The notes: generated by a model not told the origin, from the sequence alone. Positions 46,912-56,585 are shown, counted from the stretch's first letter. The stretch is 64,000 bases of DNA from Paraburkholderia xenovorans LB400 (GCF_000013645.1 NC_007953.1:1407780-1471779), one strand, 5' to 3'. Translations and numbers: made by a program.

Positions 46912-47556
46912 ACTCAGCCAACCTGCGAGGCCGCCACGCAACGTTTATGGCCGATGTCATCGAGACCAGGCGGTATCCCCTTGGCGCAGAGATAAGTAGG
47001 CTGCTATTACAAAAGGGGACGGGGAAGAGGGCCGGGCTGTCACGCAGCCAGGCTCCAGATAGCCAACCACGATCTGGTGCAATCCTGCGGTATTTTCATG
47101 TGCGCACAATTGATGCGTTTCAGTCGCTGCCCGAGGTGGACCGGCGTCCCATTTGCATGTCATAGGTCCTGCGATGCCGGGTCAGCAACCTGTTAGCGAT
47201 CGGTGCCAAGGTGGAAAATGGCGCATGAACGTCTATCGCATGGCTCGAGTCAAGGATCGTATATGGCCGGCGACTGTTACACACCGATTTGCCGACCTGT
47301 GACTGCCTATCGGGACTGGTGCTGGCCCGCTATCGCTGCTGCGGGTTCCGGGCTGTGAGCGGAAAGTGCGCAAGCCAAACATGACAAGACCGCCGCCATT
47401 GCCGATAATCGCGCACAACTCCGCGCCGTTTTCACCAAGCGGACGAATCAACCACGGTCGTGCTGTTCCGAGGACGATTTCCAGGTGACAAACCCGGCCC
47501 ATTATCCTTCGCTCACCAGATAGCAGGATTCCAGGCAGGTCCCAAAGCACGCAAAA
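46912..47556. other. Intergenic between motor operon and acyltransferase gene
   Basis: About 640 bases without a supported gene on either strand. It should contain the acyltransferase promoter. Confidence 0.35.
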
Positions 47557-48681
47557 ATGAATAGAAAGCTGAGCTTCATACAGGCAGTCCGTGGCATCGC
47601 CGCGTTAATGGTTGTGCTTTACCACGGCAGCGGGTTCATCAGCCCCTACGGAACCGGTCTTGGCGATCTGCTATTCGGCGCAGCGGGGTCGATGGGCGTC
47701 ACCCTTTTCTTCATCGTGAGCGGCATCATCATGGTTCACACGACCGCCCGCTCCGATGGCTCACCGGCCTATGTTCTGGAATTCCTGATCAAACGGTTTT
47801 CCCGCGTCTGGCCGGTTTACCTGGTGGCGGTACTCGTTTTCGTCCTGGTCGCGTTGCATGGCACCGGATTCCTGCAGAGCCCTGCTCACAGGCGGCAATT
47901 GCTTTTTACCGCATTGTTTTTGCCGACTGGCAATGGTGTTTCGCCGGATTTCGGGTTCCCTGTCATTTCGGTCGGATGGACGCTGAATTATGAAATGTAT
48001 TTCTACGTGATTTTCGGCATGTCGATGCTTTTCGGGCGGTCCAGGTGGATTGTCTTTGGTGGGTGGCTGTGCGTGACGCTGCTGCTGGTGCCTTATGTGC
48101 ACGGCAATGTCGTGCTTGATACGAACATCGACTATGGATTCAGCCACCCGTACGTGAAACTCATTACGTTCCCCATTATCTGGCAGTTCGCAGCAGGCAT
48201 CGCGATCGGACTGATTCACCGCTCGCGTCTGGAAATACGGAGCGAGAGAATCCTGGGATTGATGCTCTTCGCTTCGGTGTCGTTCGTGGTCTGGCAATAC
48301 CTGACCCGTTTTCGAATCGGATATGGCGTCACCGAATGGGGCGCGTCGCTCATCCCGATGATGCTGATCTTCTCGCTCGCCAGCAAGCGGCTTTCCCTAA
48401 CCGCGCCGGTCACGCTGACCTACCTCGGAGACATATCGTTTTCTCTCTATTTGTGGCACGGCTTCGTGCAAGGGATGCTGCCATATCCATTTGTCCACAC
48501 GGGACATGGCGATATGACGCTTGGCTTCCCTTTTCTATTCCTGACGACCGTGGTAGCCATCCTCCTCGCGGCGGCATCTCATTGGATATTGGAACGTGGA
48601 CTTGCCGAGTATATGAAGAACGTGTTCCTGCAGGGCGTTGGTACCCGAAGCGACGCAACGGGAACAGCTTCTTCCAGTTGA
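47557..48681 (+). CDS. Membrane acyltransferase 3 (AT3/OafA-like)
   Basis: The 374-residue protein has about ten membrane spans and the acyltransferase-3 signature: FIQAVRGIAALMVVLYHGSG (the catalytic-site His in YHG), FFIVSGIIMVH, FLIKRFSRVWPVY and near the end YLGDISFSLYLWHGFVQG. AT3 proteins transfer acetyl or other acyl groups to surface polysaccharides or cyclic glucans. No polysaccharide genes adjoin it, and the acceptor is unknown; modification of the cyclic glucan made by the synthase in this window is only a guess. It appears monocistronic. Confidence 0.88.
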   Translation: MNRKLSFIQAVRGIAALMVVLYHGSGFISPYGTGLGDLLFGAAGSMGVTLFFIVSGIIMVHTTARSDGSPAYVLEFLIKRFSRVWPVYLVAVLVFVLVALHGTGFLQSPAHRRQLLFTALFLPTGNGVSPDFGFPVISVGWTLNYEMYFYVIFGMSMLFGRSRWIVFGGWLCVTLLLVPYVHGNVVLDTNIDYGFSHPYVKLITFPIIWQFAAGIAIGLIHRSRLEIRSERILGLMLFASVSFVVWQYLTRFRIGYGVTEWGASLIPMMLIFSLASKRLSLTAPVTLTYLGDISFSLYLWHGFVQGMLPYPFVHTGHGDMTLGFPFLFLTTVVAILLAAASHWILERGLAEYMKNVFLQGVGTRSDATGTASSS

Positions 48682-48957
48682 CCCCGCCGGATACAACGGA
48701 CACATGTCCGGAGATGACGGGTGGCATCCCGCGGAATCGGAGTCGGGATCTGGGATGTGCCCGGTGCTTGCCACCGCGAAGGGAACCTCGATTCGGCTAT
48801 TCGCAATGCACCGCTGTTGAAGATGACTGCAAGACCGCGGGGCTGTTTGCGCCGGCGGGGTGAACGCGCGTGTTGCCGTCTTCCCGTCCGGCACATGCGG
48901 CGCTTTCGTTTGCGCTTTCGTTTGAAGTTGCAGGAAGGCGTGCGGGCAGTGAGCGAC

Positions 48958-50352
48958 TCAGACCTCCCGCGCTGGAAATACCAGCGTAAAGCGCGTCACG
49001 CCTTCGTTGCTCATAACATGCCAGGTTCCGCCGTGCAGCAGCATGATACTGCGTACGATCGAAAGCCCGAGCCCGCTCGATTCGGACGACCGCTGCCGCG
49101 ACTTGTCCACGCGATAAAAGCGATCGAAAAGCCGTTCGAGGTGATGCGGCTCGATCATCGGACCGCGGTTCTCCACATAGACGATCATCCCGTCCGGGCT
49201 TTGCTCCGCCACAGTCAGAATCGCCGTGCCGGGATTCGCATATCGCACGGCATTCGCCAGTAGATTGGCGAGGGCGCGGCGAAACAAAACAGGATCGGCC
49301 CATACGAGACCCTCGCCGCGCCTTTCCAGCCGGACGTCGCGCTCTTCGGCAAGACCTTCGAAATAGGCTGCTACCCGCTCGAATTCATCGGCGACGGGCA
49401 ATGCCTTGTGTTCGATCGCATTGTCCGCTTGCTCGGAGCGGGCCAGGAACAGCATATTGGCAATCATCTTCGACAGGCGCTGCAACTCCTCGTAATTGGA
49501 ACCGAGGAGCCGCTGGTAATACGCGACGTCGCGCGGGTGGCTCAAGCCGACTTCGGTCTGCCCAAGCAGATTGCCGATCGGTGTGTGCAGATCGTGCGCC
49601 ATGTCGGCGGAGACCTGCTTCAACTGCGTGAAGCCCCGCTCGATCCGGTCGAGCATGCCGTTCAACCCGGCGATCAGCGCGTCCAGTTCGGGCGGCGCCT
49701 CGCGCCCCTCGATGCGCGTCGACAAGCTGGCGACGCCGATCGACGCGGTTTGCGCCGCGAGCCGCTGCAGCGGAGCCATGCCGCGCCGCACCAGCACGTA
49801 AGCGAGCATGGCGGCCAGCAGCGCGGCCGTCGACGCGAACAGTAGTATCTGGTTGCGGTAGGCGTGCAGCATCCGTGTGCGCTCGGTCATCAGGCGCCCC
49901 GAGATGATCTGCAGATCGCGCTGCCCGGCCACGCCGCGCGCATCGGCGGCGACGTAGATGAACGGCGTGCCGTCGGCCGTTACCGCATGGCGCACGGCGC
50001 CGGGCGACAGCACGGCATCTGCCGGCACAGGCCGCACGTCCGGCACGGCCCGATGGCCCGGATTGACGACGATGAGCGGCGCGTCACCCGGCGACTGCAC
50101 GACCAGCAGCGACTCGGTATTGCCCAGCATGTTGGCGAACAGATGCGGCTTCTCATGAATCAGATTGCGCACGTCCATGTCCTGCATCAGCGTGCGAAGC
50201 TGATCGACTCGCGTGACGAGCGCCGCGTCGTCGCGCGCGATCAGCTGCGCTTCAAGCTTGCTATACAGCAGAAAGCCGACGACCGCCATGGCGCCGAACG
50301 CGAGGCACGCGAACAGCAGCGCGAGGCGCGTCGTGAGCGACATCCGTTTCAT
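48958..50352 (-). CDS. Heavy-metal-type sensor histidine kinase (CusS/CzcS-like)
   Basis: The 464-residue kinase has two membrane spans (about 10-30 and 165-185) around a periplasmic sensor domain, then HAMP, HisKA with the phospho-acceptor His in SADMAHDLHTPIGNLLGQ, and HATPase_c motifs (NLLANAVRYA, SSGLGLSIV). The domain order and TP motif fit metal-responsive kinases such as CusS/IrlS. ATG 50352 overlaps the response-regulator stop by four bases. No metal efflux genes lie beside it, so the stimulus is open. An upstream extension of the frame lies inside the regulator gene. Confidence 0.9.
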   Translation of the reverse strand: MKRMSLTTRLALLFACLAFGAMAVVGFLLYSKLEAQLIARDDAALVTRVDQLRTLMQDMDVRNLIHEKPHLFANMLGNTESLLVVQSPGDAPLIVVNPGHRAVPDVRPVPADAVLSPGAVRHAVTADGTPFIYVAADARGVAGQRDLQIISGRLMTERTRMLHAYRNQILLFASTAALLAAMLAYVLVRRGMAPLQRLAAQTASIGVASLSTRIEGREAPPELDALIAGLNGMLDRIERGFTQLKQVSADMAHDLHTPIGNLLGQTEVGLSHPRDVAYYQRLLGSNYEELQRLSKMIANMLFLARSEQADNAIEHKALPVADEFERVAAYFEGLAEERDVRLERRGEGLVWADPVLFRRALANLLANAVRYANPGTAILTVAEQSPDGMIVYVENRGPMIEPHHLERLFDRFYRVDKSRQRSSESSGLGLSIVRSIMLLHGGTWHVMSNEGVTRFTLVFPAREV

Positions 50353-51023
50353 GCTTCGTGCTCGCAGCGGTAGCCTACGCCGTGTACGGTATGAATCAGG
50401 CGCACTTCGAAGGGTTCGTCGATTTTCTGTCTGAGCCGCCGCACGGCGACGTCGACCACATTGCTGTCGCTGTCGAAATTCATGTCCCATACGCGCGATG
50501 CAATCAGCGCGCGGGACAGGACCTGGCCTTGATGCTGCACGAAGAACAGCAGCAGATTGAATTCCTTGTTGGTGAGGGTTATGCGCGTGCCGCCACGCTC
50601 GACCCGCCGTTTCGGCACGTCGATGTGCAGATCACCGACTTCCAGCCGCTCTTCCTGTTTTTGCGGCTGCCCGCGGCGCAGGATGATGCGGATGCGGGCG
50701 AGCAGCTCCGCAAACGAAAACGGCTTGACGAGGTAATCGTCGGCGCCGAGATCGAGGCCCTTGAGCCGGTCTTCGAGCGTGCCGCGCGCGCTGAGAAACA
50801 GGACCGGCGTATCGAGGCGGGCACCGAGCTTTTTCATGACGCTCCAGCCGTCCATCTCCGGCATCATGACGTCGAGCAGAATCAGGTCGTAGCGCATTTC
50901 GTTCGCCAGATGCAGCCCGTCGATGCCATTGGCGGCGACGTCGACGACATAACCCGCCTCGGTCAGACCGTTGAGCAGGTATTCGCCTGTTTTCGCTTCG
51001 TCTTCGATGACCAGTATTCGCAT
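50349..51023 (-). CDS. OmpR/PhoB-family response regulator (CusR/IrlR-like)
   Basis: The 224-residue regulator has a receiver domain (MRILVIEDEAKTGEYLLNGL with acidic pair, phospho-acceptor Asp in LILLDVMMPEMDG, switch Thr/Ser in VLFLSARG, Lys in DYLVKPFSF) and an OmpR-type winged helix (RRITLTNKEFNLL-like region, SDSNVVDVAVRRLRQKID, THVGYR-like ending HGVGYRCE). It is the first gene of the two-component operon and is coupled to the kinase by an ATGA overlap. Confidence 0.93.
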   Translation of the reverse strand: MRILVIEDEAKTGEYLLNGLTEAGYVVDVAANGIDGLHLANEMRYDLILLDVMMPEMDGWSVMKKLGARLDTPVLFLSARGTLEDRLKGLDLGADDYLVKPFSFAELLARIRIILRRGQPQKQEERLEVGDLHIDVPKRRVERGGTRITLTNKEFNLLLFFVQHQGQVLSRALIASRVWDMNFDSDSNVVDVAVRRLRQKIDEPFEVRLIHTVHGVGYRCEHEA

Positions 51024-51140
51024 ATCACCGTACCGTTGTTCCGGCCCGTGGACGCCGGGCTCTGCAACCGGAAAGGATGGCCGTGTGGGTTTGTCTTCCC
51101 GGCCGCCCGTCGATTGATGCCAGACGGAAGCCCCGCGGCC

Positions 51141-51911
51141 CTATTGTGCCGATTGCGCGGCTTGTTCGATCAACGCCGCTACTTCCCGCGGATGCGATTC
51201 ATACACCGAATGGCTTGCGCCGTCGATTTCCACCGTATGCGCATGCGCGCGCGCCGCGTACATGCGTTCGAGATCCGGATTGATGATCTTGTCCGCTTTT
51301 GCGACCATATACCAACTCGGTTTGCTCTTCCATGCCGGATCGGGAATCAGCGCTGTGAACACCGAAGCCGATGTCGGCATCTGTGCGTGCGCCTCGAATT
51401 CGGCTTGCGCGCGCGGCAGGTCGGCGGCAAAGTCCGACGGATAATCGGCCGGATTCAGATAGAGGAAATTGTCCGGCGTCCTGATCACGGCCTTTGTCGA
51501 ATTCGGGTACTTTTTGCCGTTGCTCGCCTCGGTTTCGCCGACGTCCAGCGCATGCGCGGCGATGTAGACCAGCGCCTTTACGTGATCGTCGTTGCCTGCC
51601 TCGGTGATGATCGCGCCGCCGTAGCTGTGGCCGACCAGCACGGCCGGGCCGTCGAGGTCGTCCAGCACGCGCCTGGTGGCGGTCACGTCGTCGTTGAATG
51701 AGGTCAGCGGTTCCTGCACCAGAGTGACCTGATAACCGTCGCGGGTCAGGATGTCGTAGACAGGGCGCCAGCCCGCTCCGCCGACGAACGCTCCGTGGAC
51801 CAGGACGATGTTCCTGATCGGCGCAGCAAAGGCCGGCGCGGTAGCGGCGGTCAACAGGCAGAGCGCGGCGGCGGCGTGTACGGCGGCCGAGCGGAACGTG
51901 GGAAAGTACAT
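51141..51911 (-). CDS. Secreted alpha/beta hydrolase
   Basis: The 256-residue protein has a signal peptide (MYFPTFRSAAVHAAAALCLL ... FA-A cleavage near residue 29) and the alpha/beta hydrolase motifs NIVLVHGAFVGGAGW, the nucleophile elbow VGHSYGG, and the catalytic His in GASHSVYES. Proteins of this AB-hydrolase_6 type act on small esters or amides; the substrate is unknown. ATG 51911 has AAAGGAGTTGCC before it. It lies upstream of the two-component genes on the same strand (117-base gap), without evidence of one operon. Confidence 0.85.
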   Translation of the reverse strand: MYFPTFRSAAVHAAAALCLLTAATAPAFAAPIRNIVLVHGAFVGGAGWRPVYDILTRDGYQVTLVQEPLTSFNDDVTATRRVLDDLDGPAVLVGHSYGGAIITEAGNDDHVKALVYIAAHALDVGETEASNGKKYPNSTKAVIRTPDNFLYLNPADYPSDFAADLPRAQAEFEAHAQMPTSASVFTALIPDPAWKSKPSWYMVAKADKIINPDLERMYAARAHAHTVEIDGASHSVYESHPREVAALIEQAAQSAQ

Positions 51912-52179
51912 GGCAACTCCTTTGATCAACATCACATGGAAAGGTTGGGGTACAGCGTGATGCCAGTCTAGGGAGCGAGGTCCAACAGGGCGGTTACCCG
52001 GTCGTTACAAAAGAATGACAGAAGGGGCCGTGCCGGCGGTGATCCGGAGCGTTTGCGGGAGGGGTGAATCGCTTCCGTCGTTGGCGGCTTCCGGACATCA
52101 TCGGCATTCGACGCAACATCCCCCCGGAACCGCGACTCGCGACCACGAAATCCTGCGGAGCGGACCCCCGGATGTCGTT

Positions 52180-52560
52180 GGCCCGCAGCACCGCGTATCT
52201 CCCGCACCCCACGGCCCGGACGCCGGCGCAGTAGCGTCCGCAACGTGGCGCCGTCCTCATAGCCGACCTCGGCGGCAATCGCCTCGACATCAAGTTGGCT
52301 CGTGCGGAGCAGATGAACGGCCCGCTCGACGCGAGATCCTGGAAATAGAACAGCGGAGATCGACTATCTTCGCAAGTGCACGGTTGCCCCGCGACGAAGC
52401 ACGCACCGAGACCAGCGGCGAGATCAGCGAGATTCCGGCCAGGATGGTGCAGACGTTGACGGCCTTCTTCGAAAGCGGGCATGCCCCGAATCCACACGAC
52501 GTTGCCGAGGCGATCGCGCGGCCCTGAAGCAGCCTTATGGTTCGCGCGCGGCACGCATCG
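52180..52560 (-). pseudogene. GlxA-type AraC-family regulator relic
   Basis: In one minus-strand frame the end of a GlxA/AraC regulator is clear: RVERAVHLLRTSQLDVEAIA, AAEVGYEDGATLRTLLRRR and GRGVREIRGA, the second helix-turn-helix of the domain. Pieces further upstream (RLGNVV) appear in another frame. The amidotransferase-like sensor half is absent and frames are broken. Confidence 0.55.
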
Positions 52561-52569
52561 TCGTCGGCC

Positions 52570-53075
52570 AGTCGTTCGGCACCGGCACGCTCAATGCACA
52601 AGCGGGCGTGGTCCAGGCCCGACTGCTTGAAGGACTGGGTCTGCAACAACTTGCCCTGCCCGGCATCTCGCGCAAAAGTGGCAGCATCACCTGGTGCACG
52701 GCGAGCATGCCAAACACGTTGGCGTCCTACCCCGGGTGCATTTCATCGGGGGCCACGTTGCAGGGGCGCGTCGTCTTTGCGTACTCTTCAACAGACTGAC
52801 CGGGCTGCCTCTTCGTATTTGAGATGGCCGCGTTCTGGATGAGCACGTCAAGGCGGCCAATTCGTCTCGGACACGCTCTGCCGCAGATGTGATCGAAGTC
52901 TGATCTGTCACGTCGAGTGGGAGCGCGAACGCGCCCAGCCCAACTTCCCTGGCCGCAGCCTCGCCGCGTTCGAGGCTGCGCGACCCTACCAACACAGTCA
53001 AACTGCGTGCCGCGAGATCCTTTGCAATCTGAAGCCGATTCCTTGATTAGCCCAGGTTACGAGAGCAACGAGTTT
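52570..53075 (-). pseudogene. Short-chain dehydrogenase (SDR) relic
   Basis: Minus-strand pieces in the right order belong to one SDR: VTWANQGIG (cofactor motif), SLTVLVGSRSLERGEAAARE, ALPLDVTDQTSITSAAERV, LDVLIQNAAIS and FGMLAVHQVMLPLLRE. At least two frameshifts occur and the active-site YxxxK part is not found. It borders the AraC relic and an intact SDR gene. Confidence 0.65.
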
Positions 53076-53147
53076 GTCCTGCACAGCAATCTTCTCGTCG
53101 CAATATGCGATAGCGCATGGAAGTCAGGTTGAATCTGTACCGCACGG

Positions 53148-53897
53148 TCAGCGAACCTCAGCCGCCCATGCTTCGGCGTCAGCGCCGGCCGGGATGAGCA
53201 TTGGGCATGACGGGTCCGTCGCCGCGCGCCACACAGCCACGGCGACGTCCTGTGCCCGGGTGATTGGCGTAGAGGTATCCTGGAGTCGCGCGAAGACATC
53301 CTTGACGAGACCGGCGTACGCCTCGTGGTCGAGGCCATGCATCTGGGCGCGGGCGTTCTCGCCGAACCGGGTGTCAGGCGCACGACCCGGCAGCACCAGG
53401 TGCGCTCGCACGCCGAACTGTTCGACCTCCAGCGCCATTGACTCGGTAAATGCGTTCACTGCCGCCTTGCTCGCGCGGTAAGCGGCGATCAGAGGCAGCG
53501 CTTTCAGCGTGACGCTCGATGTGACATTCACTATGACGCCGGCCTTACGCTGCCGAAACTGAGACAGCACCGCCTGCGTCAATGCGATCGTGCCAAAGGT
53601 GTTGGTTTCGAAAATCTCGTGCACCGTCGCCATCGGGACCAGTTCCGCGGGCGAAGCCGCGCCGAAGCCCGCGTTGTTGACGAGCACGTCGATCGGGCCG
53701 GCCGCCTCGACAGCCTTGCGGATGCTTTCCGGATCTGTGACGTCGAGCGCCAGCACGCGCAAGCGCTCTGAGCGCGGTAGTACGTCGGCGCGCGGCGCGC
53801 GCATGGTGGCGACGACTTGCCAGTCGCGTACTAGAAAATAGCGGGCGATCTCGAGGCCAAAGCCGGAGGAACAGCCGGTGATCAGCACGGTTTTCAT
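53148..53897 (-). CDS. SDR family oxidoreductase
   Basis: The 249-residue enzyme has the classical SDR layout: TGCSSGFG cofactor motif (about 8-15), LVNNAGFGAAS, the active-site Ser in NVTSSVTLKALP and YRASK (Tyr and Lys). The DVTDPESI acidic end of strand 3 suggests NAD(P) binding. ATG 53897 has AGAGGAAA before it. It is divergent from an AraC-family regulator (103 bases apart), which is likely its controller. Substrate unknown. Confidence 0.85.
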   Translation of the reverse strand: MKTVLITGCSSGFGLEIARYFLVRDWQVVATMRAPRADVLPRSERLRVLALDVTDPESIRKAVEAAGPIDVLVNNAGFGAASPAELVPMATVHEIFETNTFGTIALTQAVLSQFRQRKAGVIVNVTSSVTLKALPLIAAYRASKAAVNAFTESMALEVEQFGVRAHLVLPGRAPDTRFGENARAQMHGLDHEAYAGLVKDVFARLQDTSTPITRAQDVAVAVWRAATDPSCPMLIPAGADAEAWAAEVR

Positions 53898-54000
53898 GGG
53901 ATTTCCTCTGTGAGGTGGTTTGCGTATGCCCGTACGATAGACCGCGGCGACTGTACTCACTACAATCGAAAGTCCGAATTTCATTTGCAAAAGTCCGGCA

Positions 54001-54918
54001 ATGATCGATCCGTTGGCCGAAGTTGTGACGCTGCTGCAGCCGGGCGCCCGATTTTCCAAACTGATTCTAGGTGCGAGCTCTTGGCACGTTAGCCGCTCGG
54101 ATTCCGGTCAGCCGCTCTATTGCGTGATCCTCGAGGGCGGGTGTCGCATGGCGATCGACGAGCATGAGCCGATCGAGCTCGTCTCGGGGGACTTCGTGCT
54201 GATTCCCGCGGCCTACGGCGTCGCGATGTCCAGCCTCGTGCCGCCACCGCCGGGTGCTCAGACGCTGGAGCCAATCGCGCTCGGCAACAATGAATTTAGA
54301 ATCGGGGAGCCGGACGGCCCTGTCGACTCGCGAATGATGGTGGGCCATTGCAGTTTCGGTTCACCAGATGCATCCTTGCTGGTCTCCTTGCTACCGCAGC
54401 TCGTGCATGTCCGCGGCGAAGAGCGGCTGGCCACCCTCGTGCAACTGGTACGAGATGAATCACGCGAGCAGCGGCCTGCGCGCGAGGTCGTGCTGTCACG
54501 ACTGCTGGAAGTGCTGCTCATCGAGGCGCTGCGGTCCACGGCGGAAACGACTGCGTCACCGGGTCTGGTTCGCGGGCTATCCGATGGCCGCCTCGCGGCC
54601 GCGATCCGAGGTATGCACGCACACCCTGCACGCGCCTGGACGGTTGCTGAACTTGCGAAAGAAGCCGCACTGTCGCGCTCAACTTTCTTTGAACGCTTCA
54701 ACCGCGCGGTCGGCGTGGCGCCAATGGAATATCTGCTCACTTGGCGCATGGCGCTCGCAAAAGACCTGCTGCGCCGTAATGAAGGTCGCGTCGCCGAGGT
54801 TGCACAACGCGTTGGCTACAGCTCCGCCAGCACCTTCAGCGTCGCCTTCACGCGGCACGTCGGGCGGCCGCCTTCACAATACGCGCGCGAGGAGCAGGTG
54901 ACCACCGACGACACGTAA
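54001..54918 (+). CDS. AraC-family regulator with cupin-type sensor domain
   Basis: The 305-residue regulator has an N-terminal cupin_6 domain (about 1-185, with LEGGCRMAIDEHEPIELVSG and GDFVLIPAA) and a C-terminal AraC domain (about 205-300): WTVAELAKEAALSRSTFFER and VAEVAQRVGYSSASTFSVAF. Members of this type usually activate a divergent oxidoreductase gene, here the SDR at 53148-53897. A hairpin ends its transcript. The start at ATG 54001 lacks a strong ribosome-binding site. Confidence 0.9.
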   Translation: MIDPLAEVVTLLQPGARFSKLILGASSWHVSRSDSGQPLYCVILEGGCRMAIDEHEPIELVSGDFVLIPAAYGVAMSSLVPPPPGAQTLEPIALGNNEFRIGEPDGPVDSRMMVGHCSFGSPDASLLVSLLPQLVHVRGEERLATLVQLVRDESREQRPAREVVLSRLLEVLLIEALRSTAETTASPGLVRGLSDGRLAAAIRGMHAHPARAWTVAELAKEAALSRSTFFERFNRAVGVAPMEYLLTWRMALAKDLLRRNEGRVAEVAQRVGYSSASTFSVAFTRHVGRPPSQYAREEQVTTDDT

Positions 54919-54947
54919 GCCATCGGAAACACGCTGTTTCCGATGGC
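54919..54947 (+). terminator. Strong hairpin after the AraC gene
   Basis: Twelve-base arms GCCATCGGAAAC and GTTTCCGATGGC enclose the loop ACGCT, starting directly after the stop codon. The following bases (ATTAAGAC) contain no T-run. Confidence 0.6.
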
Positions 54948-55359
54948 ATTAAGACGAGGGAACCCGAAGGCTCAAAGCAACTCACCACAATGACGCTGTT
55001 TGAGCGAAGCACTCATCTGAATGTCCGGGCGATGGGATAAACGAACGACGCTTCATGGCAGGAGCCTTCTACCGCGCGAGCGGTTTTGTTCGTCGAACCA
55101 CGACTGACGTTCCGAGCAGCGCCGCCGCAATGACCGCTTCGACCCGAAGCGGTCTATCGCCGGATCGCCTGGCATATGGCCGCTAATCAGTACAGTAGCC
55201 TTATGCCGGAAGTTCGCCATCGAGCGGCAATCAAGCGGTGATATCGCATTTGTGTGAGTACCGGGTGGTGGGTTTAACATCCGCTCCGCCCACGCCCACG
55301 CCATTTTTGAACGACCTACTTCATTCTTTCTTGAAACAGTGCGTTGCGTTTTTGATGGG
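54948..55359. other. Intergenic before the PilZ gene promoter
   Basis: About 410 bases with no supported gene. Confidence 0.35.
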
Positions 55360-55386
55360 TAAATTTTTGCCGCTGGAAGCCGATAT
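55360..55386 (+). promoter_or_regulatory. Sigma-28 (FliA)-like promoter of the PilZ gene
   Basis: TAAATTTT (55360-55367), an 11-base spacer and GCCGATAT (55379-55386) match the FliA consensus TAAAGTTT-N11-GCCGATAA at 7 of 8 positions in each half, with exact spacing. Transcription would begin near 55393 and leave a leader of about 135-145 bases. Confidence 0.75.
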
Positions 55387-55441
55387 GCATTCGGCATACT
55401 CTATTTTCATGCGTCGGCTTTGTCGCGCGAGATTCCGGCGT

Positions 55442-55489
55442 GACCGGTAAGCCGTCCCCGGGAGAGGCGGCTCCCGGCTGCATCCGGTC
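55442..55489 (+). promoter_or_regulatory. Structured 5' leader of the PilZ mRNA
   Basis: GACCGG (442-447) can pair with CCGGTC (484-489), enclosing a stronger hairpin CCGGGAG-AGGCGG-CTCCCGG (55458-55477). The fold lies between the predicted start of transcription and the coding region. It could tune translation; no known riboswitch class was recognised. Confidence 0.45.
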
Positions 55490-55527
55490 GGACAAGGCAT
55501 CCCTTGGTGAAGTGATACGCGTTTCTT

Positions 55528-56454
55528 GTGAACACTATGGCCTTAGTCAAACTGCAACCCGGCGACATCACCTCCGACGACCCGATTCCGTTTCCAATCT
55601 ATAGCGCTGACGGGAAACTGCTGCTCCAGGAAGGGCAGTCCGTGACAACGAGTAGCCTGCTTGATCGGCTGTACGACCTGGGCTATCGGAAAAGTACGGA
55701 AAAAGTTCGCAGTGGACCGTTCAATCCGGTCTCCCATGCTCCTCAGGTCAATACGGAACTACTCATCAGCAGCGCACACGCCCACGAAAAGGCATTGCCG
55801 AAACCGGAGGCTATCTCAGGTCGGTCAATGAACGTGCTCCCCACTTTGAAGCACCGGGTAGAATTTTTTCGTCTTACCCCTGCCGGAGGCTCTGAAGCGA
55901 TTCACGTTGATCTCGTTGGTGTTGTTCACGAAAAGACCATTATCGTCAGGAGTACGGGACCGGATGAAAGCGTGGTTCTGGATCCGGAGCACAGCTATCA
56001 AGCGAAGCTTTTCACTGGGTCGCATCTGTCTACCTTCTCCACGCGGCTGACACCAGACGGTGTAGGCCCATTCGGGTGTTACTACCTCGAATACCCGGAT
56101 AACCTTATCCACGCGACCGTGCGCAAACATAGGCGTGTGACTACGTCATTCCCGGCGAAGCTGCAATCGGGCGAATACCAGCGGGCGAGCGTTGATGTCA
56201 CTGTCAGCAATATCAGTCTGATAGGCGCGGGTGTTTCGTCGAGTGTCGACTTTTTAACTGTGGGCCAAAGCGCCCGTTTGTCAATGAATTTGAGCGTGGC
56301 GCAACGTGTTCGACCCGTCGAAGTCTATGTAGAGGTGCGAAACCGGCGGGAAAAGGACGGCGGGTTTTTCTACGGGCTCGAATTCGTCCGGGTGAGTGAC
56401 GAGGTGCGTCTGGAGATCAAGGACTTTGTGCTCGATAGTCTGGCGACGCTCTAG
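55528..56454 (+). CDS. PilZ-domain protein (YcgR-like c-di-GMP receptor)
   Basis: The 308-residue protein has an N-terminal YcgR-like part (about 95-205) and a C-terminal PilZ domain (about 205-300) with the c-di-GMP motifs RKHRRVTT (RxxxR) and NISLIGAG (the (D/N)xSxxG motif). Such proteins slow the flagellar motor by contacting MotA or FliG when c-di-GMP rises. The start is GTG 55528, or ATG 55537 three codons on. The FliA-like promoter and structured leader upstream support a flagellar role. It sits 9 kb from the MotA/MotB/FliG-like operon. Confidence 0.88.
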   Translation: MNTMALVKLQPGDITSDDPIPFPIYSADGKLLLQEGQSVTTSSLLDRLYDLGYRKSTEKVRSGPFNPVSHAPQVNTELLISSAHAHEKALPKPEAISGRSMNVLPTLKHRVEFFRLTPAGGSEAIHVDLVGVVHEKTIIVRSTGPDESVVLDPEHSYQAKLFTGSHLSTFSTRLTPDGVGPFGCYYLEYPDNLIHATVRKHRRVTTSFPAKLQSGEYQRASVDVTVSNISLIGAGVSSSVDFLTVGQSARLSMNLSVAQRVRPVEVYVEVRNRREKDGGFFYGLEFVRVSDEVRLEIKDFVLDSLATL

Positions 56455-56483
56455 AGTCGAAACCCAGACCACTCAACGAGCTG

Positions 56484-56585
56484 TCATCCATTTGCCAATT
56501 TTTTGAACGTCTCCAGCGCTGAATTGCCTTTTAATGGCTTGACGATCCAGCCTTTGGCATCTGCTGCTTTCCCTCGCGCCTTCAT
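56484..56585 (-). pseudogene. CheY-like receiver domain C-terminal relic
   Basis: The minus strand ends KARGKAADAKGWIVKPL then LETFKKLANG and a stop, which resembles the end of a CheY-type receiver (Lys before Pro in VKP). The Asp-containing N-terminal part is missing. Confidence 0.5.

Noticed and set aside
55442..55489. c-di-GMP (GEMM) riboswitch before the PilZ gene
   Set aside because: The leader folds, but the conserved GNRA-type tetraloop, receptor and core bases of GEMM riboswitches were not found.
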